Shown one piece after another: positions 11,370 through 21,967 of a stretch of DNA of 64,000 nucleotides. Origin of the DNA: Lithobates sylvaticus. Lineage: Eukaryota > Chordata > Amphibia > Anura > Ranidae. The notes below the pieces were generated by a model. It saw only the letters and a program-made list of their open reading frames with translations. It did not search any database and was not told where the DNA came from. The stretch covers positions 32,336,025-32,400,024 of the forward strand of contig CM053029.1 in assembly GCA_028564925.1 (NCBI GenBank). Reading direction: 5' to 3'. Numbering within the stretch: the first letter of the stretch is position 1; each line of letters begins with the position of its first letter. A program made the position numbers and the translations under genes.

Positions 11370-11915
11370 ATCATAGATGAGAAGAGGGTACAGCGGTGGA
11401 GCAGATGAGCAGAAGGGTACAGCGGTGGGAAAAATGAGCAAGAGGGGTTCAGAGGTGGGACAAAAGAGCAGGAGGGTACAGCGGTGGGGCAGATGTGCAG
11501 GTAGGTACAGTTTGGAAGAGATGAGAAAGGGGGTTCAGCAGTGGGACATAAGAGCAGGGGGTTACAGTGGTTGGACAGATGAGCAAGGGAGTTCAGTGTT
11601 GGGCCAGATGAAAAGGGGGTTACAGTGGTGGGACAGATGAGAAAGGGAGGGGTTCAGTGTTGGGGCAGATAAGAAGGGGGTTCAGTGGTGTGACAGAAAA
11701 GCAGGGGGGTAGAGCAGTGGGGCAGATGTGAAAGGAGGTGTATTGATGGGGCAGATGAGCAGGGGGGTTACAGTGGTGGGACAGATGAACAGGAGGTACA
11801 GTGGTGGGAGGGATGAGAAGGGGGTACACTGATGGGGCAGATGAGCAGGGGGGGGGGGGGGGGGTTCGGTGTTGGGCTAGATGGGAAGGGGGTTACAGTG
11901 GTGGGAAAGATGAGC
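11370..11915 (+). repeat. Purine-rich minisatellite, about 28-34 bp period
   Basis: Imperfect units built around CAGTGGTGGGACAGATGAG followed by an AGGGGGTTA-type run. G-runs reach about 16 at 11,848-11,864. The open frames on both strands are by-products of the repeat. Confidence 0.8.
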
Positions 11916-11974
11916 ATCTAAGTAGGCTCCTGATGGTGGAGATGGTTCTGGGAAACCTAGTGGTCATGGTTTTC

Positions 11975-12815
11975 ATTGCTGTAAAATCCTACAAGGAATA
12001 CTGGAAGACCCAGCAGGGATCCAGTGGGGAATCCTGGCAGAGATCCTACAAAGAATCATGGAAGACCCGACAGAGATCCTACAAAGAATCCTGGAAGACC
12101 CGACTGAGATCCTACAAAGAATCATGGAAGACCCGACAGAGATCCTACAAAGAATCATGGAAGACCCGACAGAGATCCTACAAAGAATCATGGAAGACCC
12201 GACAGAGATCCTACAAAGAATCATGGAAGACCCGACAGAGATCCTACAAAGAATCCTGGAAGATATGGCAGTGGCCCTACAAAGAATCACGGAAGACCCG
12301 ACAGAGATCCTACAAAGAATCCTGGAAGATATGGCAGTGGCCCTGCAAAGAATCATGGAAGACCCGACAGAGATCCTACAAAGAATCGAGGAAGATATGG
12401 CAGTGGTCCTACAAAGAATCATGGAAGACCCGACAGAGATCCTACAAAGAATCCTGGAAGACATGGCAGTGGTCCTACATAGAATCATGGAAGACCTGGC
12501 AGTGATTCTACATAGAATCATGGAAGACCCAGCAAGGTCCCTGTCAGGAGTCCTAAAAGACTGGTCAAAGATCCTGTGAGGAATCGTGAAAGACCCAGCG
12601 GAGATCCTGCGAAGAATCCAGAAAAAAACAACAAGGATCCTGGAAGACATGGCAGTGGTCCTACATAGAATCATGGAAGACCTGGCAGTGATTCTACATA
12701 GAATCATGGAAGACCCAGCAAGGTTCCTGTCAGGAGTCCTAAAAGACTGGTCAAAGATCCTGTGAGGAATCGTGAAAGACCCAGCAGAGATCCTGTGAAG
12801 AATCCTGGAAGACTA
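11975..12815 (+). repeat. 33-bp minisatellite
   Basis: Tandem units containing GACCCGACAGAGATCCTAC followed by AAAGAATCATGGAA, at least 14 clear units between 12,030 and 12,470 and more diverged ones to 12,815. The unit is 11 codons long, so two forward frames and one reverse frame stay open for 173-244 codons. Confidence 0.9.
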
Positions 12816-12921
12816 AGCAGAGATCCTGCCAGTACTGCAACAGTGACTTTGCTGTGTCGAATTACTCCATTTTTGGAAGAACATTTTCTGTGGATGCATA
12901 GCAAGGGCATCATACTGTATC

Positions 12922-13254
12922 CATACCTCCCAACTTTCTGAGATGGGAATGAGGGACACCCACTAGCAAAAGTATGTAGGAATAGGACACACCCCCTGCC
13001 ACACCCCCTTAAAGGAGAATTGTACAAGTGCTTTTTTTTTTTACCACTACTTTTCCTTTATACTGCCATTTGGAGTTTACAAATGCAGCAATTTAGAGAT
13101 TGGATGAAAGGTTGAGCACTGGGAAACCCTTTTTTGAAAGATAAAAAGTGCATTTTATATACAACTCTATAGATCAGACCAAAATGAGGGACGAATGAGA
13201 AGGAGAGAGGGACAGGGACAATTCCGTCTAATTTAGGGACAGTTGGGAGCTATG
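12922..13254. mobile_element. Terminal-inverted-repeat miniature element, class unclear
   Basis: CATACCTCCCAACTTTCTGAG on the left is matched by AGTTGGGAGCTATG on the right, with internal AGGGACA motifs also in inverted arrangement. No clean target duplication was found. Confidence 0.55.
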
Positions 13255-14099
13255 TGTTTGTACTCCTCAAGTGGAATGTATCATACATCAGAACTCACCT
13301 ATTCGCCAGAACGAATAACAATGGATCCCAGGCTCATATTACCCAGGGGGAGATCTACAAGCTAGGGAACTGGCAGCACACAGAGATCGGCAAACTACAG
13401 AGCTGATGACGTGCAGAGAAACGCTAAGCAGACTCCTGGACACTTTAGTAAATAAGGCAGAGAGGTAGCAGCCATGGGCGTCCGCAGCAGGGGGCAAGGG
13501 GGTTCAAGTGCCCCCCCGTGGAATCAGCAAGGTGTCCGCACAAGACAAGTGGGTGTCCGTGAGCTGAGCGGTCCGCCGCAGACTTTTTTCTGAGCCTGCT
13601 GACTGCTGCTGCTCTCTGACGTTATCTGACAGACTCACTCGCTCGGCCGCTCGGCTCCACCTCCAGTCCCTACCCCACTGTGTAGAGAGAGTCGAGAAGA
13701 TGTAGATCCAGCCGGTTCTGCCCACAAGTGGAGTGGTGATACTCCGGTGATCCATTGCCCCACAGTATGTCCCCCTCTAAATTAGGCTGCTTGGCAGGAT
13801 CATTGTCTTTAAAAACATCAATCATGTGGGCACAGCACAGATCCCTCCCTCCACCCCGCAGCTTAACTATTGGGCACTCTCTGCTATGTAACGGCACCTT
13901 CTGTGAGGAGAAAGGCAGTGATTGGGCAGGAATAAGGGAAGGGGTGTGGCCAGCCTTCAAGGATCAGCCGCGGCCACATCTCCTGCCTCTGGATGATAGA
14001 AGCGCTGTCTTTTTGAAACTGGGTGGCATCAGGAGAGTAAGTGAAGGTGTCCGGGAGAAGCAGAAGTTACACATGTAGAGGAAATGGGAAGTGGCCGAG

Positions 14100-14515
14100 G
14101 ACCGGTGTTGTATCATTAGCCGTCCCCCATCACGAAGTGTCCGCTGTGTACTGTGCATGCGCAGTACACAGGACACCCAGATTCCGAAAATTGCCGAGGA
14201 TGAACGGCGCCGTGAGTCCACTTTCAAGCCCCACCATCCAAGTGGACATAGAGTTAGAATATAAAAGAGCCGAGCGCATCAAGGCCGTGCCAGAAGCGTG
14301 GCGAGCGAAGCGAGCCCGCGAGGGGCCCTCTAAGTTTGACTAACCCTATGTCCGCTTGGATGGTGGGGGCTTCACCCCGACTCACGGCGCAGGCGCCGTT
14401 CATCTTCCGACAATTTCCGAAAATCATCATGCTCCGTACTGCTCATGCGCAGTACACTTCGGATACCTAGTGACAGCCGGACACTTCGTGATAGAACACC
14501 GGCAATAGAAGAAGA
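14100..14515. repeat. Inverted repeat, arms about 150-200 bp
   Basis: The left arm, with GTGTACTGTGCATGCGCAG and CATCCAAGTGGACATAG, is matched in reverse on the right by CTATGTCCGCTTGGATGG and CTGCTCATGCGCAGTAC. The centre near 14,300 holds GGCGAGCGAAGCGAGCCCGC. It is probably a non-autonomous element with long inverted ends; no target duplication was defined. Confidence 0.65.
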
Positions 14516-14944
14516 ACAAGGAGTGGGTCTGGTAAGCCGGAGATGACTTCTTAGGCACATCTGGTGTTTACACAGATTTTAAATGGAGTGACTGTGTATG
14601 CATTTCCAGACTCTGCAACTCTTATCTACCCACTTGTTATCTCAGCTTGCATAAGGTCAGCCACTGTTTGCTCCAGGACACCCTTCACCAGCCAGCTTTC
14701 TAGGTTATGAGCTTCATTCTTCATGGGTTTATACAGTACACTGGCTCCAATACTCATACAGTATAGATGTTTTCATCAAGATCAAAATATGGGCACCCAC
14801 AACATGTATTGCTGTATAAAAAGATCTACATTCTCTAGGTTATTTATATGGGCATGGTACGCCTGAGTAACTTCCAATACAAAGTGAAGATGAATTATCT
14901 CTTACATAACACATATCTTTCCAGTGGAAATTAGAAATACTTAA

Positions 14945-16556
14945 AGAGGAAGTAAACCCTCAGAGACAACTTAACCGCTTCCCGACCGCCTAACGACGAT
15001 ATACGTCGGCAAAATGGCACGGGCAGGCAAAATCACGTACCTGTACGTGATCGTGCATGTGCCTGCCTGTGGGTCGCGCTCGCGACCCGGTCGGGAGCTC
15101 CGTGACCCCGGCCGCGGGACCAGCGGACCCGATCGCCGCTGGTGTCCCGCGATCGGGTTACGGAGCTGAAGAACGGGGAGAGGTTTGTATAAACAAACCT
15201 CTCCCCGCGCTTCCTACACTGACTGTCAGTGATCGGCGGTTCCCTGTCATCGGGAACGCCGATCAATGACGTCACACGTACAGCCACGCCCCCCCTACAG
15301 TAAAATAAACACAACACGTCACACTGACTCATCCCCGCCCCCTAGTGGTTAACCCCCTTCACTACAACTGTCATTTACATAGGAATCAGTGCTATTTAAA
15401 TAGCACTGAATTCTATATAAATGACAAATGTCCCAAAAATGTGTCAAAAATGTCCGATGTGTCCGCCATAATGTCGCAGTCACAATAAAAATCGCTGATC
15501 GCCGCCATTACTAGTAAAAAAAAAAAATATTAATAAAAATGCTATAAAACTATCCCCTATTTTGTAAACGCTATAACTTTTGCGCAAACCAATCAATAAT
15601 CGCTAATTGCGATTTTTTTTACCAAAAATATGTAGAAGAATACGTATCGGCCGAAACTGAGGAAAAAAAAAATGTTTTTTTATATATTTTTTGGGGATAT
15701 TTATTATAGCAAAAAGTAAAAAATATTGCATTTTTTTCAAAATTGTCGCTCTATTTTTGTTTATAGCGCAAAAAATAAAAACCGCAGGAGGCGATCAAAT
15801 ACCACCAAAAGAAAGCTCTATTTGTGGGAAAAAAAGGACGCCAATTTTGTTTGGGAGCCACGTCGCACGACCGCGCAATTGTCAGTTAAAACGACGCAGT
15901 GCCGAATCGCAAAAAGGGGCCTGGTCCTTTGGCTGCCAATTGGTCCGGGGCTGAAGTGGTTAATCTGTTCATATAGTAGATAACACAGGCAGCTGATTGC
16001 TGCCTGTGAAAGTGCACTTGCTTAGTTTAGAAGATATGCCTGTTTTCATTTAGTATGACGTCATGCGCGCTTGCGCAGTGTGTAGTTTATAGATCGGCAT
16101 ATGTGCAATGCCGTTTTTCTATGTCCGGCTATAATGCTTACTGAACTGCGAGACATTCTCCTCTGAACGGCATAGAGGAGAAGTCTTGCGATGTAAAACT
16201 CATTCTCCTCTTCCTGACACTCCCCCTTGTGACTGAACAAGACGTCACACAGGGAGTAAATTAGAGGAGAGAGAGAGGCTTGGTTAGGAGTCGGTACGGC
16301 GCATGTGCGAGATTTCGACAGGGCCGCGCAGTAAGGGCGGAAATGACGTCCGCATCTGTTACTATAATCCACAGTAAAAATGGAGCAGCCGAGATCATGA
16401 AGAAAACGAAAAAGAAAACTAGGAAAAAAAAGGTACTTATAGCGATCGTTTTTCTCTTTAGGAAACATAGCATGCTTGGGTATGTTGCAACACATACAAT
16501 GATTTAAAAAATATAATTTTTTTGGGGGGGGGGGGGGCGGGGGGTTTACTTCCTCT
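14945..16556. mobile_element. TTAA-target miniature element, AGAGGAAGTAAACC ends
   Basis: TTAA at 14,941-14,944 and 16,557-16,560 flanks inverted ends AGAGGAAGTAAACC. It carries the TTAA element 14,975-15,959. Its right 0.6 kb recurs in X2 (from 29,198) and X3 (from 42,448) without the left end. A G-homopolymer near the right end varies in length among the three copies. Confidence 0.8.
14975..15959. mobile_element. TTAA miniature element A (left boundary of the duplication array)
   Basis: TTAA at 14,971-14,974 and 15,960-15,963; ends CCGCTTCCCGACCGCC and CTGAAGTGG. It has an intact CTAG at 15,511-15,514, exactly the site where the LTR element sits in the two copies further right, so it is a paralogous empty site. 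It contains a short hairpin around GCTATTTAAATAGC. Confidence 0.88.
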
Positions 16557-16710
16557 TTAATCAGACAAAGGTTTCTCAAACCTTTGCATGTCTGCGCTTT
16601 TTGTGACAATGACTAAGCCCCTCCCATTCATTACATCGTTGAAAAGCATGAGTGACCTTAAAATGATGCCCCCCCCTGAAAAAAGTTCTGCGGACGCCCA
16701 TGGTAGCAGC

Positions 16711-16981
16711 AAAAGGGTTAAAGACTGACTTGTACGGGGTCGTGGATCTTGTTTCCTGCCCCAGGAAGTACAGGGCGGATTTCTGCACTGGTAATCTTTA
16801 TGGTTTCCTGCAACTGAGTGATATTTTCTGCATTCTTAACTGGACAGTGTGACCCACAACCTGCAGCCTCCTCAATACCAATTCAGAAATTATAAAGTAG
16901 GTGCAGCGCCGACACTTTACTAAAGTGTGAGCTATATATGTAAATTTAGTTCTATATATGTTCTATATGTAAATTTTGTGC
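16711..16981. other. Unclassified DNA inside X1
   Basis: No open frame or repeat is recognised; copies exist at 29,954-30,224 and 43,191-43,461. It includes the short ATATATGTAAATTTAGT direct duplications near 16,935-16,975. Confidence 0.5.
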
Positions 16982-18010
16982 TGTAACAGAGCTCTGGGGG
17001 TTAATTGTTTTAGGTTTTTTACTTCGGCATCAGTCTGGCTGGGCTGTACTGAAGTTCCGCCTGGTCATAGGTGCAGTGAGGCCCCTGTGACAGGCTGAGA
17101 ACCAAGCCTGGTTGGACGTGTTAGGTACCAATCTTTCTCAGGGCCAATCAGTGGGAGCGTCTGGCCCTGCTGTGTGGTCTGGGAAGGGGTATTTAAGATG
17201 CTGAAGTCACATGTTCAGGGTTTGACTTGCTCTTTTGATTTCTGGTTCGGACCAACCTCGTGAGGGGTCCCGGATCCAGGAGTGTCTGCCATCCCCTTAA
17301 GCATGGTCACCCTGACCAGCCCCAGAGGCCCTCATGGTCTGGGGTGGGGATCCGTCTGTTCCCGAGCCTCGGAACTGGTTTGAGGCTCAGTTACTGAAGG
17401 AGGATTCGGAGGTGTCCCGGTGTGCTCTCGGTATTGGAGGGACACGGCAACTCGTACAAGTGACCAGGGGAGGACTCTTCGGAGGAGGGCCAAGAAGCTG
17501 GCTGCTCGGTAAGAGCCTGGGAGCTGAGTTGTATGGACACTAAAGAATCCACACTTCCCACAGTATCACCAAGAAGGCTGAGAAATCCAGGTACTGTGGG
17601 AAAGGTTCCTACTTATCTTTAGTTACAATCTAGTCTGTGGCAGAGACTTTGCTAATTTTCCGAATCACATGTTGGCTGCTAAATCTCTGGCTAGAGGTTT
17701 ATCCAGCAGTGAAGCGCCCAGTTGCAAGTGGCTACTCTCTGGGCTAACTAAGAGACATTCAATTGATGTCAGCAGTTCTAAGTGCCTGAGTTTTATCACC
17801 CGTACCCTCTATTCCCAATTGAGAGACTGTGATATAGTTGGATGTTTCCACCGCAAAATAAAAATCCTCAAAAGGACTTTTGTGTGTCAGCTTCCGAAGT
17901 TACTGGGTACTAACCCTGGGAACCCCTAGACAACAACCGACGAGCTACAAGGAGGTAATTGGTAAGCCCAGAAAATTCAAGGTCGCCCCCAAGGGGTTAT
18001 GGCTGCTACA
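16982..18010 (+). mobile_element. Possible solo LTR (X1 copy)
   Basis: The 1,029-bp block begins TGTAACAG and ends GCTGCTACA, an LTR-like TG...CA pair with short inverted tips. GTATTTAAG near 17,191 could be a core promoter. Length is close to that of the Ty3/gypsy LTR in this window, but the sequence is different. No target duplication is visible, so this remains a fossil candidate only. Copies: 30,225-31,253 and 43,462-44,478. Confidence 0.35.
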
Positions 18011-18074
18011 TAGGTAAAAAGTATTTTAAAGAAAGAGAGATGTCCAGGCTGCCATTGTCCTCTTTTGCCTTGCG

Positions 18075-19110
18075 AAGTCCTAAACAAAAAAAAAAAATGT
18101 GCAAGCCATGGAGGAGCAACATCACGTGTGGGCAATACCTAGGGTGGTCTGCATGGCAGCAGCATTCATGATGGACTGAAGATAGACTATGTAGAGGTAA
18201 GCCAATGAGTAGGGATCTGCAGTAGTTGAGGTGAGAGATGACCAGGGAGTGAAATATGAGCTTTGTTGTGTCATTGGTTAGAAAGCGGGTGTATTTTGGA
18301 GATGTTGCGGAGGTTGAAGCGGCAAGATTTGGACAGTGATTGGAGCCTTAAAGGAGAGTTCAGAGTCCAGGACTACGCCTAGGACCTTGGCATGCAGGGA
18401 TAGGCTGATAGTTGCGCCATCGATTTTGACAGAGAGATCAGGGGAAGGGGCAAGTGGTGGAGGAAAAATTTTAGTTTGGGTTTTGGATAGATTGAGTTTG
18501 AGGAAGTGGTGTGATATCCAGACTGATATATCTGTTAGGCCCCTTTCACACTGGGGCGGTTTGCAGGCGCTATTGCGCTAAAAATTGCTCCTGCAAACCG
18601 ACCCGAAACAGCTGTTGCTGTGTCTTCATTGTGAAAGCCCGAGGGCTTTCACACTGAAGCGGTGCGCTTGCAGGACGCTGAAAAATGTCCTGCAAGCCGC
18701 ATCTTTGGGTCGCTGTAGGAGCGGTATATTTACTGCTCCTATAGCGCCCGTTCCCATTGAAAACAATGGGGCAGCGCTCCGAACCCGCCCGCAAAACGCC
18801 GCTGCAGCGGCGGTTTGCGGGCGGTATTAACCCTTTTTCGGCCGCTTGCGTGGGGGGGGGAAAAACGACGATAAAGCGGCGCTAAATATAGCGCTGCTTT
18901 ACCGCCAGCGCCCCCCAACGCCCCAGTGTGAAAGTAGCCTTAGTAAATGAGTGATAAGTGCGGAGACAGAGGGAGTGAGCTGAGGTGTAGAGAAATAGAT
19001 TTGGGTGTCATCAACCTAGAGATTGTATTTGAAGCCATAGGAGGCGATCAGCTGACCCAGGGAGGAGGTGTAGATTGAAAATAGGAGAGGCCCAAGAATT
19101 CTTTAAAATA
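18075..19110 (-). pseudogene. CR1/L2-group LINE reverse transcriptase fragment (X1)
   Basis: Read on the minus strand, the DNA gives YTSSLGQLIASYGF, then VDDTQIYFSTPQ (normally ADD in the RT catalytic box; a stop codon precedes it here), ISHHFLKLNLSKTQTK and HAKVLGVVLDSELSF. These follow the order of the palm-to-thumb region of CR1/L2-type LINE RTs. The 5' part of the element is missing and frames are broken. A PIF/Harbinger-like element (18,538-18,939) interrupts it. LINEs reverse-transcribe their RNA at a nicked target; this copy cannot do so. The clade is not resolved further. Confidence 0.7.
18538..18939. mobile_element. PIF/Harbinger-like miniature element (X1)
   Basis: TTA duplication on both sides (18,535-18,537, 18,940-18,942). 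Ends GGCCCCTTTCACACTGGGG and, inverted, GGCTACTTTCACACTGGGG. The interior is GC-rich with CGCCGCTGCAGCGGCG palindromes. It is inserted into the LINE fragment and is present at the same site in X2 and X3, so it predates the duplication. Confidence 0.8.
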
Positions 19111-19183
19111 ATTGTACCACCCTGCGTATATTCTTTGCCCCCTTGCTTCACTGCGCCCAGAGCAGCTGACCCTTCTGCCCTCC

Positions 19184-20103
19184 CAGTGGTGGCTGGTGCT
19201 CAAAATTTTTGGGGGGGTGCAAACAAACTGAAGAATTCAGAAAAAAAAAACCATCAATTGCAGCCTCACTGTGCCATCAATCGCAGCCACTGTGCCATCA
19301 AACACAGCCACTGTGCCATCAAATGCAGCCAATGTGCCCATCAATTGTCGCCACTGTGCCCATCAAACGCAGCCACTGTGCCCATCAAACACAGCCACTG
19401 TGCCTATCAAACGCAGCCACTGTGCCCATCAAACGCAGCCACTGTGCCCATCAAACGCAGCCACTGTGCTCATCAAACGCAGCCACTGTGCCCATCAATT
19501 GCCGTCTCTGTGCCATCAAAGGCAGCCACTGTGCCATCAAATGCAGCCACTGTGCCCATCAATTGCCACCACTGTGCCCATCAATTGCTCCCAATGTGCC
19601 CATCAATTGCCACCACTGTGCCCATCAATTGCTCCCACTGTGCCCCATCAAACGCAGCCACTGTGCCATATCAAATGCTGCCTGTGTGCCCCCCGCCGGC
19701 CTGCCGTATGCACTTACCGTGTCTCGGTGGGACAGCTCCTCGATGCTCCTCGATATCTTCTCCTGTCCTCTCTTCCTATCCTCTGCTATGATTGGACACC
19801 AGGCATCCAATCACAGCGCCTGTTTCAGCCAAATAGGTGATGGGCAACAGATCCGAGCATCTTATTGGCGGAGAGGCTGTTTAGTGTTAGGAAAGCGAAT
19901 ATTCACTCGCAGGTCACCTTTTTTGATGCCTATTAGAGCCTATGGCCCTGTGCCCTGTGCCCGAAAAAGAGCCCAGGCGCCTGAATAGGGGGTAGCAGCC
20001 ATAGATAGATTCATGGAATGCAAAACTCTATCTATTGGTGCTAAAGGGGGTGGCTGGAGAGAGGGGGCGGCGCCCGTGCGCCCTTATGGACGCACCGCCA
20101 CTG
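19184..20103. mobile_element. Satellite-bearing hAT-like element (X1)
   Basis: Target duplication TGCCCTCC/TGCCCACC (19,176-19,183, 20,104-20,111). Ends CAGTGGTGGCTGGTGCTC and, inverted, CAGTGGCGGTGCGTCC. The left half is a tandem array (19,250-19,690). A related unoccupied flank, TGCCCACCCCTTGTCCCAG, occurs at about 63,811-63,829. Open frames of 189-259 codons here are repeat artefacts. Family members: 32,426, 46,592, 57,791 (inverted) and 59,596 (inverted). Confidence 0.88.
19250..19690 (+). repeat. Minisatellite of about 22 bp inside hAT (X1)
   Basis: Units around CAGCCACTGTGCCCATCAA with AACG/ACAC/ATTG variants, about 20 units. Period alternates between 21 and 23 bp. The X3 copy has fewer units, showing turnover after duplication. 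Confidence 0.9.
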
Positions 20104-20831
20104 TGCCCACCCCTTGTCCCAGCCCTGTCTGCATGCAAATACAACCTAGAAACGCCCGCGCCTTTAGTCTGACATCAGCCCATGAAGGCTTTTTGAAATT
20201 TGCAAATTTCCACCCTAGAGCAAGACCGCTGCTTGCAGTAGGGCTGTAAGGAGTACCGAGGAAGAGTGCCGTGATGTTTAACCGCTTCCCGACCGCCTCA
20301 TGTAGATATACGTCAGCAGAATGGCACGGGCAGGCAAAAGCACGTACCTGTACGTCCCCTTTAATTGCCTGCCCGGGGGTCGCGCGCTCGCGACCCGCTC
20401 GGAGGCTCCGTGACCCCGGCCGTGGGACCAGCGCACCCGATCGCCGCTGGTGTCCCGCGATCGGGTTACGGAGCTGAAGAACGGGGAGAGGTCTGTGTAA
20501 ACAAACCTCTCCCCGCGCTTCCTACACTGACTGTCATTGATTGGCTGTTCCCGGTGATCGGGAAAGCCGATCAATGACGTCAGACGTCAGCCCCCTAATG
20601 TAAAAAAGCACACACGTCACAGCCCATAAACCCTCCCCTCCCCCTAGTGGTTAACTCTTTCACTACAACTGTCATTTATACAGGAATCAGTGCTATTTAA
20701 ATAGCATTGATTGCTGTATAAATGACAATGGTCCAAAAAATGTGTCAAAAATGTCCGATGTGTCCGCCATAATGTCGCAGTCACAAAAAAAAAAAAAAAA
20801 AAAAAAAATCGCTGATCGCCGCCATTACTAG

Positions 20832-21907
20832 TGTAGCGGGGTTCTACCCCTTTTACTGGAAGAGACTACATCTCCCATGATTCCCCAGGCCCCCGGGCTG
20901 CTGACTTCCGCCCGGGAGGCTGCTGGGGGAGACTATAAAAAGGAAGAGCGGAGACCGCCTCTTCCTCTTGGGACACTTCCTCTTCAGAGGCCTGACAGGA
21001 CTGGCCTGCCTCTGCTGACAGAGCGTGTGACGCGGAGACTGCAGCCAGCAGAGACACCTGTGCGGACCGGAGCTGAAGGCCTGAAGCCTGGGCCTTGCAG
21101 CCGATGGAGTGAGACTCTCACCCCTCAGAGTCCACAGCAGCGGAGCGGAGACTTCCCCTTACTGTCGGTCGGACGGAGCTGATGACCGGAGTGCAGGGCT
21201 GTGACTGAGGAGACCGGACGCCGCCATTGAAGAGACCAGAGCCGCCATTAGAGGGACCGGATCGGAGGACGGTACCCCAAGGATTGGTGAGAGAGCCGGA
21301 AGGCTCATCCTGCATTGACACACACGTTTTATGCCTACTGAACTGCCTAGGCGCAATTTACCTCAGAGCAGCAATGTTACTTTTTGTGGATTACAAAGAC
21401 ACCATTTAAAGCTACATGTGCACCACCTCTACAGATTCATTGCCGGTGAAGAACACTGTACTAGTACAAGGACTGAGCTCTATTGCTAGGGATCAGGCCT
21501 GGTCCATTAGGTAGGCGCAGATAGATTTATTGCACCTCAGGGGTGCATAGCAGACGGTCGCCACACTGGGCGCTCCGTTTCCCCATTGTTAGATTGATAT
21601 ACCTGTGTACATGTTAAAGTGCATATTGCAGGGACCTGCTAAAGTATTGTAAGATATATGTTCAAATGCATGTTGCTATTCTTTTTCCTTACTGACAAAA
21701 GTAAAGCCAGTTATTCTTATTTCAGCAGTCTGCTCGTGAGTTCATACCAATTACACTTAGAGTATAAGCTAAGTTTTATGTGCATAGGGACATACCCCTT
21801 TACTAACTGTGCCAGAGCGGGTAGAGCCAAATTGCCGGGGGTTGGTGGAGCTGTACTCAGGGACCCAAAACAAACCAGCGGCTCTCTTAACTGGGGGTAG
21901 CGCTACA
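20832..21907 (+). repeat. 5' LTR, copy 1
   Basis: Begins TGTAGCGGGG and ends GCGCTACA. A TATAAAAA box lies at 20,934-20,941, a likely core promoter. Identical by eye to 34,078-35,153. Short open frames within it are shared by all four LTRs and have no recognised function. Confidence 0.92.
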
Positions 21908-21932
21908 CGTGGGGGCTCGTAATCCGGGATCC
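21908..21932 (+). promoter_or_regulatory. Primer-binding site (tRNA-Pro-like start)
   Basis: Two bases after the LTR, TGGGGGCTCGT matches the complement of the 3' end of proline tRNA as used by several vertebrate retroelements. The following bases (AATCCGGGATCC) fit that tRNA only if a short insertion is allowed, so the primer identity is tentative. Confidence 0.5.
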
Positions 21933-21967
21933 TGAGTCAGCGGGAAAAGCCGCCAGAGGGTGCCGGC

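Larger units (their letters stand above)
13473..16702. mobile_element. hAT-like element hosting two nested TTAA elements
   Basis: 8-bp duplication GTAGCAGC (13,465-13,472, 16,703-16,710). Ends CATGGGCGTCCGCAG are perfectly inverted. It contains a 14,100-14,515 inverted repeat and a TTAA element (14,945-16,556), itself split by another (14,975-15,959). Only its right end recurs in the X2 and X3 segments (to 29,945 and 43,182), which shows that the segmental duplication boundary lies inside the nested element. Confidence 0.88.
15960..20277 (+). repeat. Segmental duplication copy X1
   Basis: Near-identical to 29,194-33,521 (X2), with a few substitutions per kilobase by eye, and homologous to 42,444-47,641 (X3). 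It contains, in order, the right end of the nested TTAA/hAT stack, a possible solo LTR, a LINE fragment split by a PIF/Harbinger-like element, a satellite-bearing hAT element and about 165 bp of unclassified DNA. Confidence 0.92.

Noticed and set aside
11801-12707. Repeat proteins of 173-244 residues
   Set aside because: By-products of the 33-bp array. Equivalent frames exist on both strands, and no start context or domain is seen.
16061-16609. 182-residue minus-strand frame in X1 and its shorter copies
   Set aside because: Covers the right part of a non-autonomous TTAA element; no domain, and it spans the C/G homopolymer.
19250-19690. CRISPR-like regular array
   Set aside because: Units are contiguous with no unique spacers, and the context is a eukaryotic transposon.
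19075-19988. Cys/His-rich proteins of 160-290 residues in the X copies, suggestive of zinc fingers
   Set aside because: The CXXC/H-like spacing comes from the 22-bp minisatellite inside a hAT element and is not a zinc-finger pattern.
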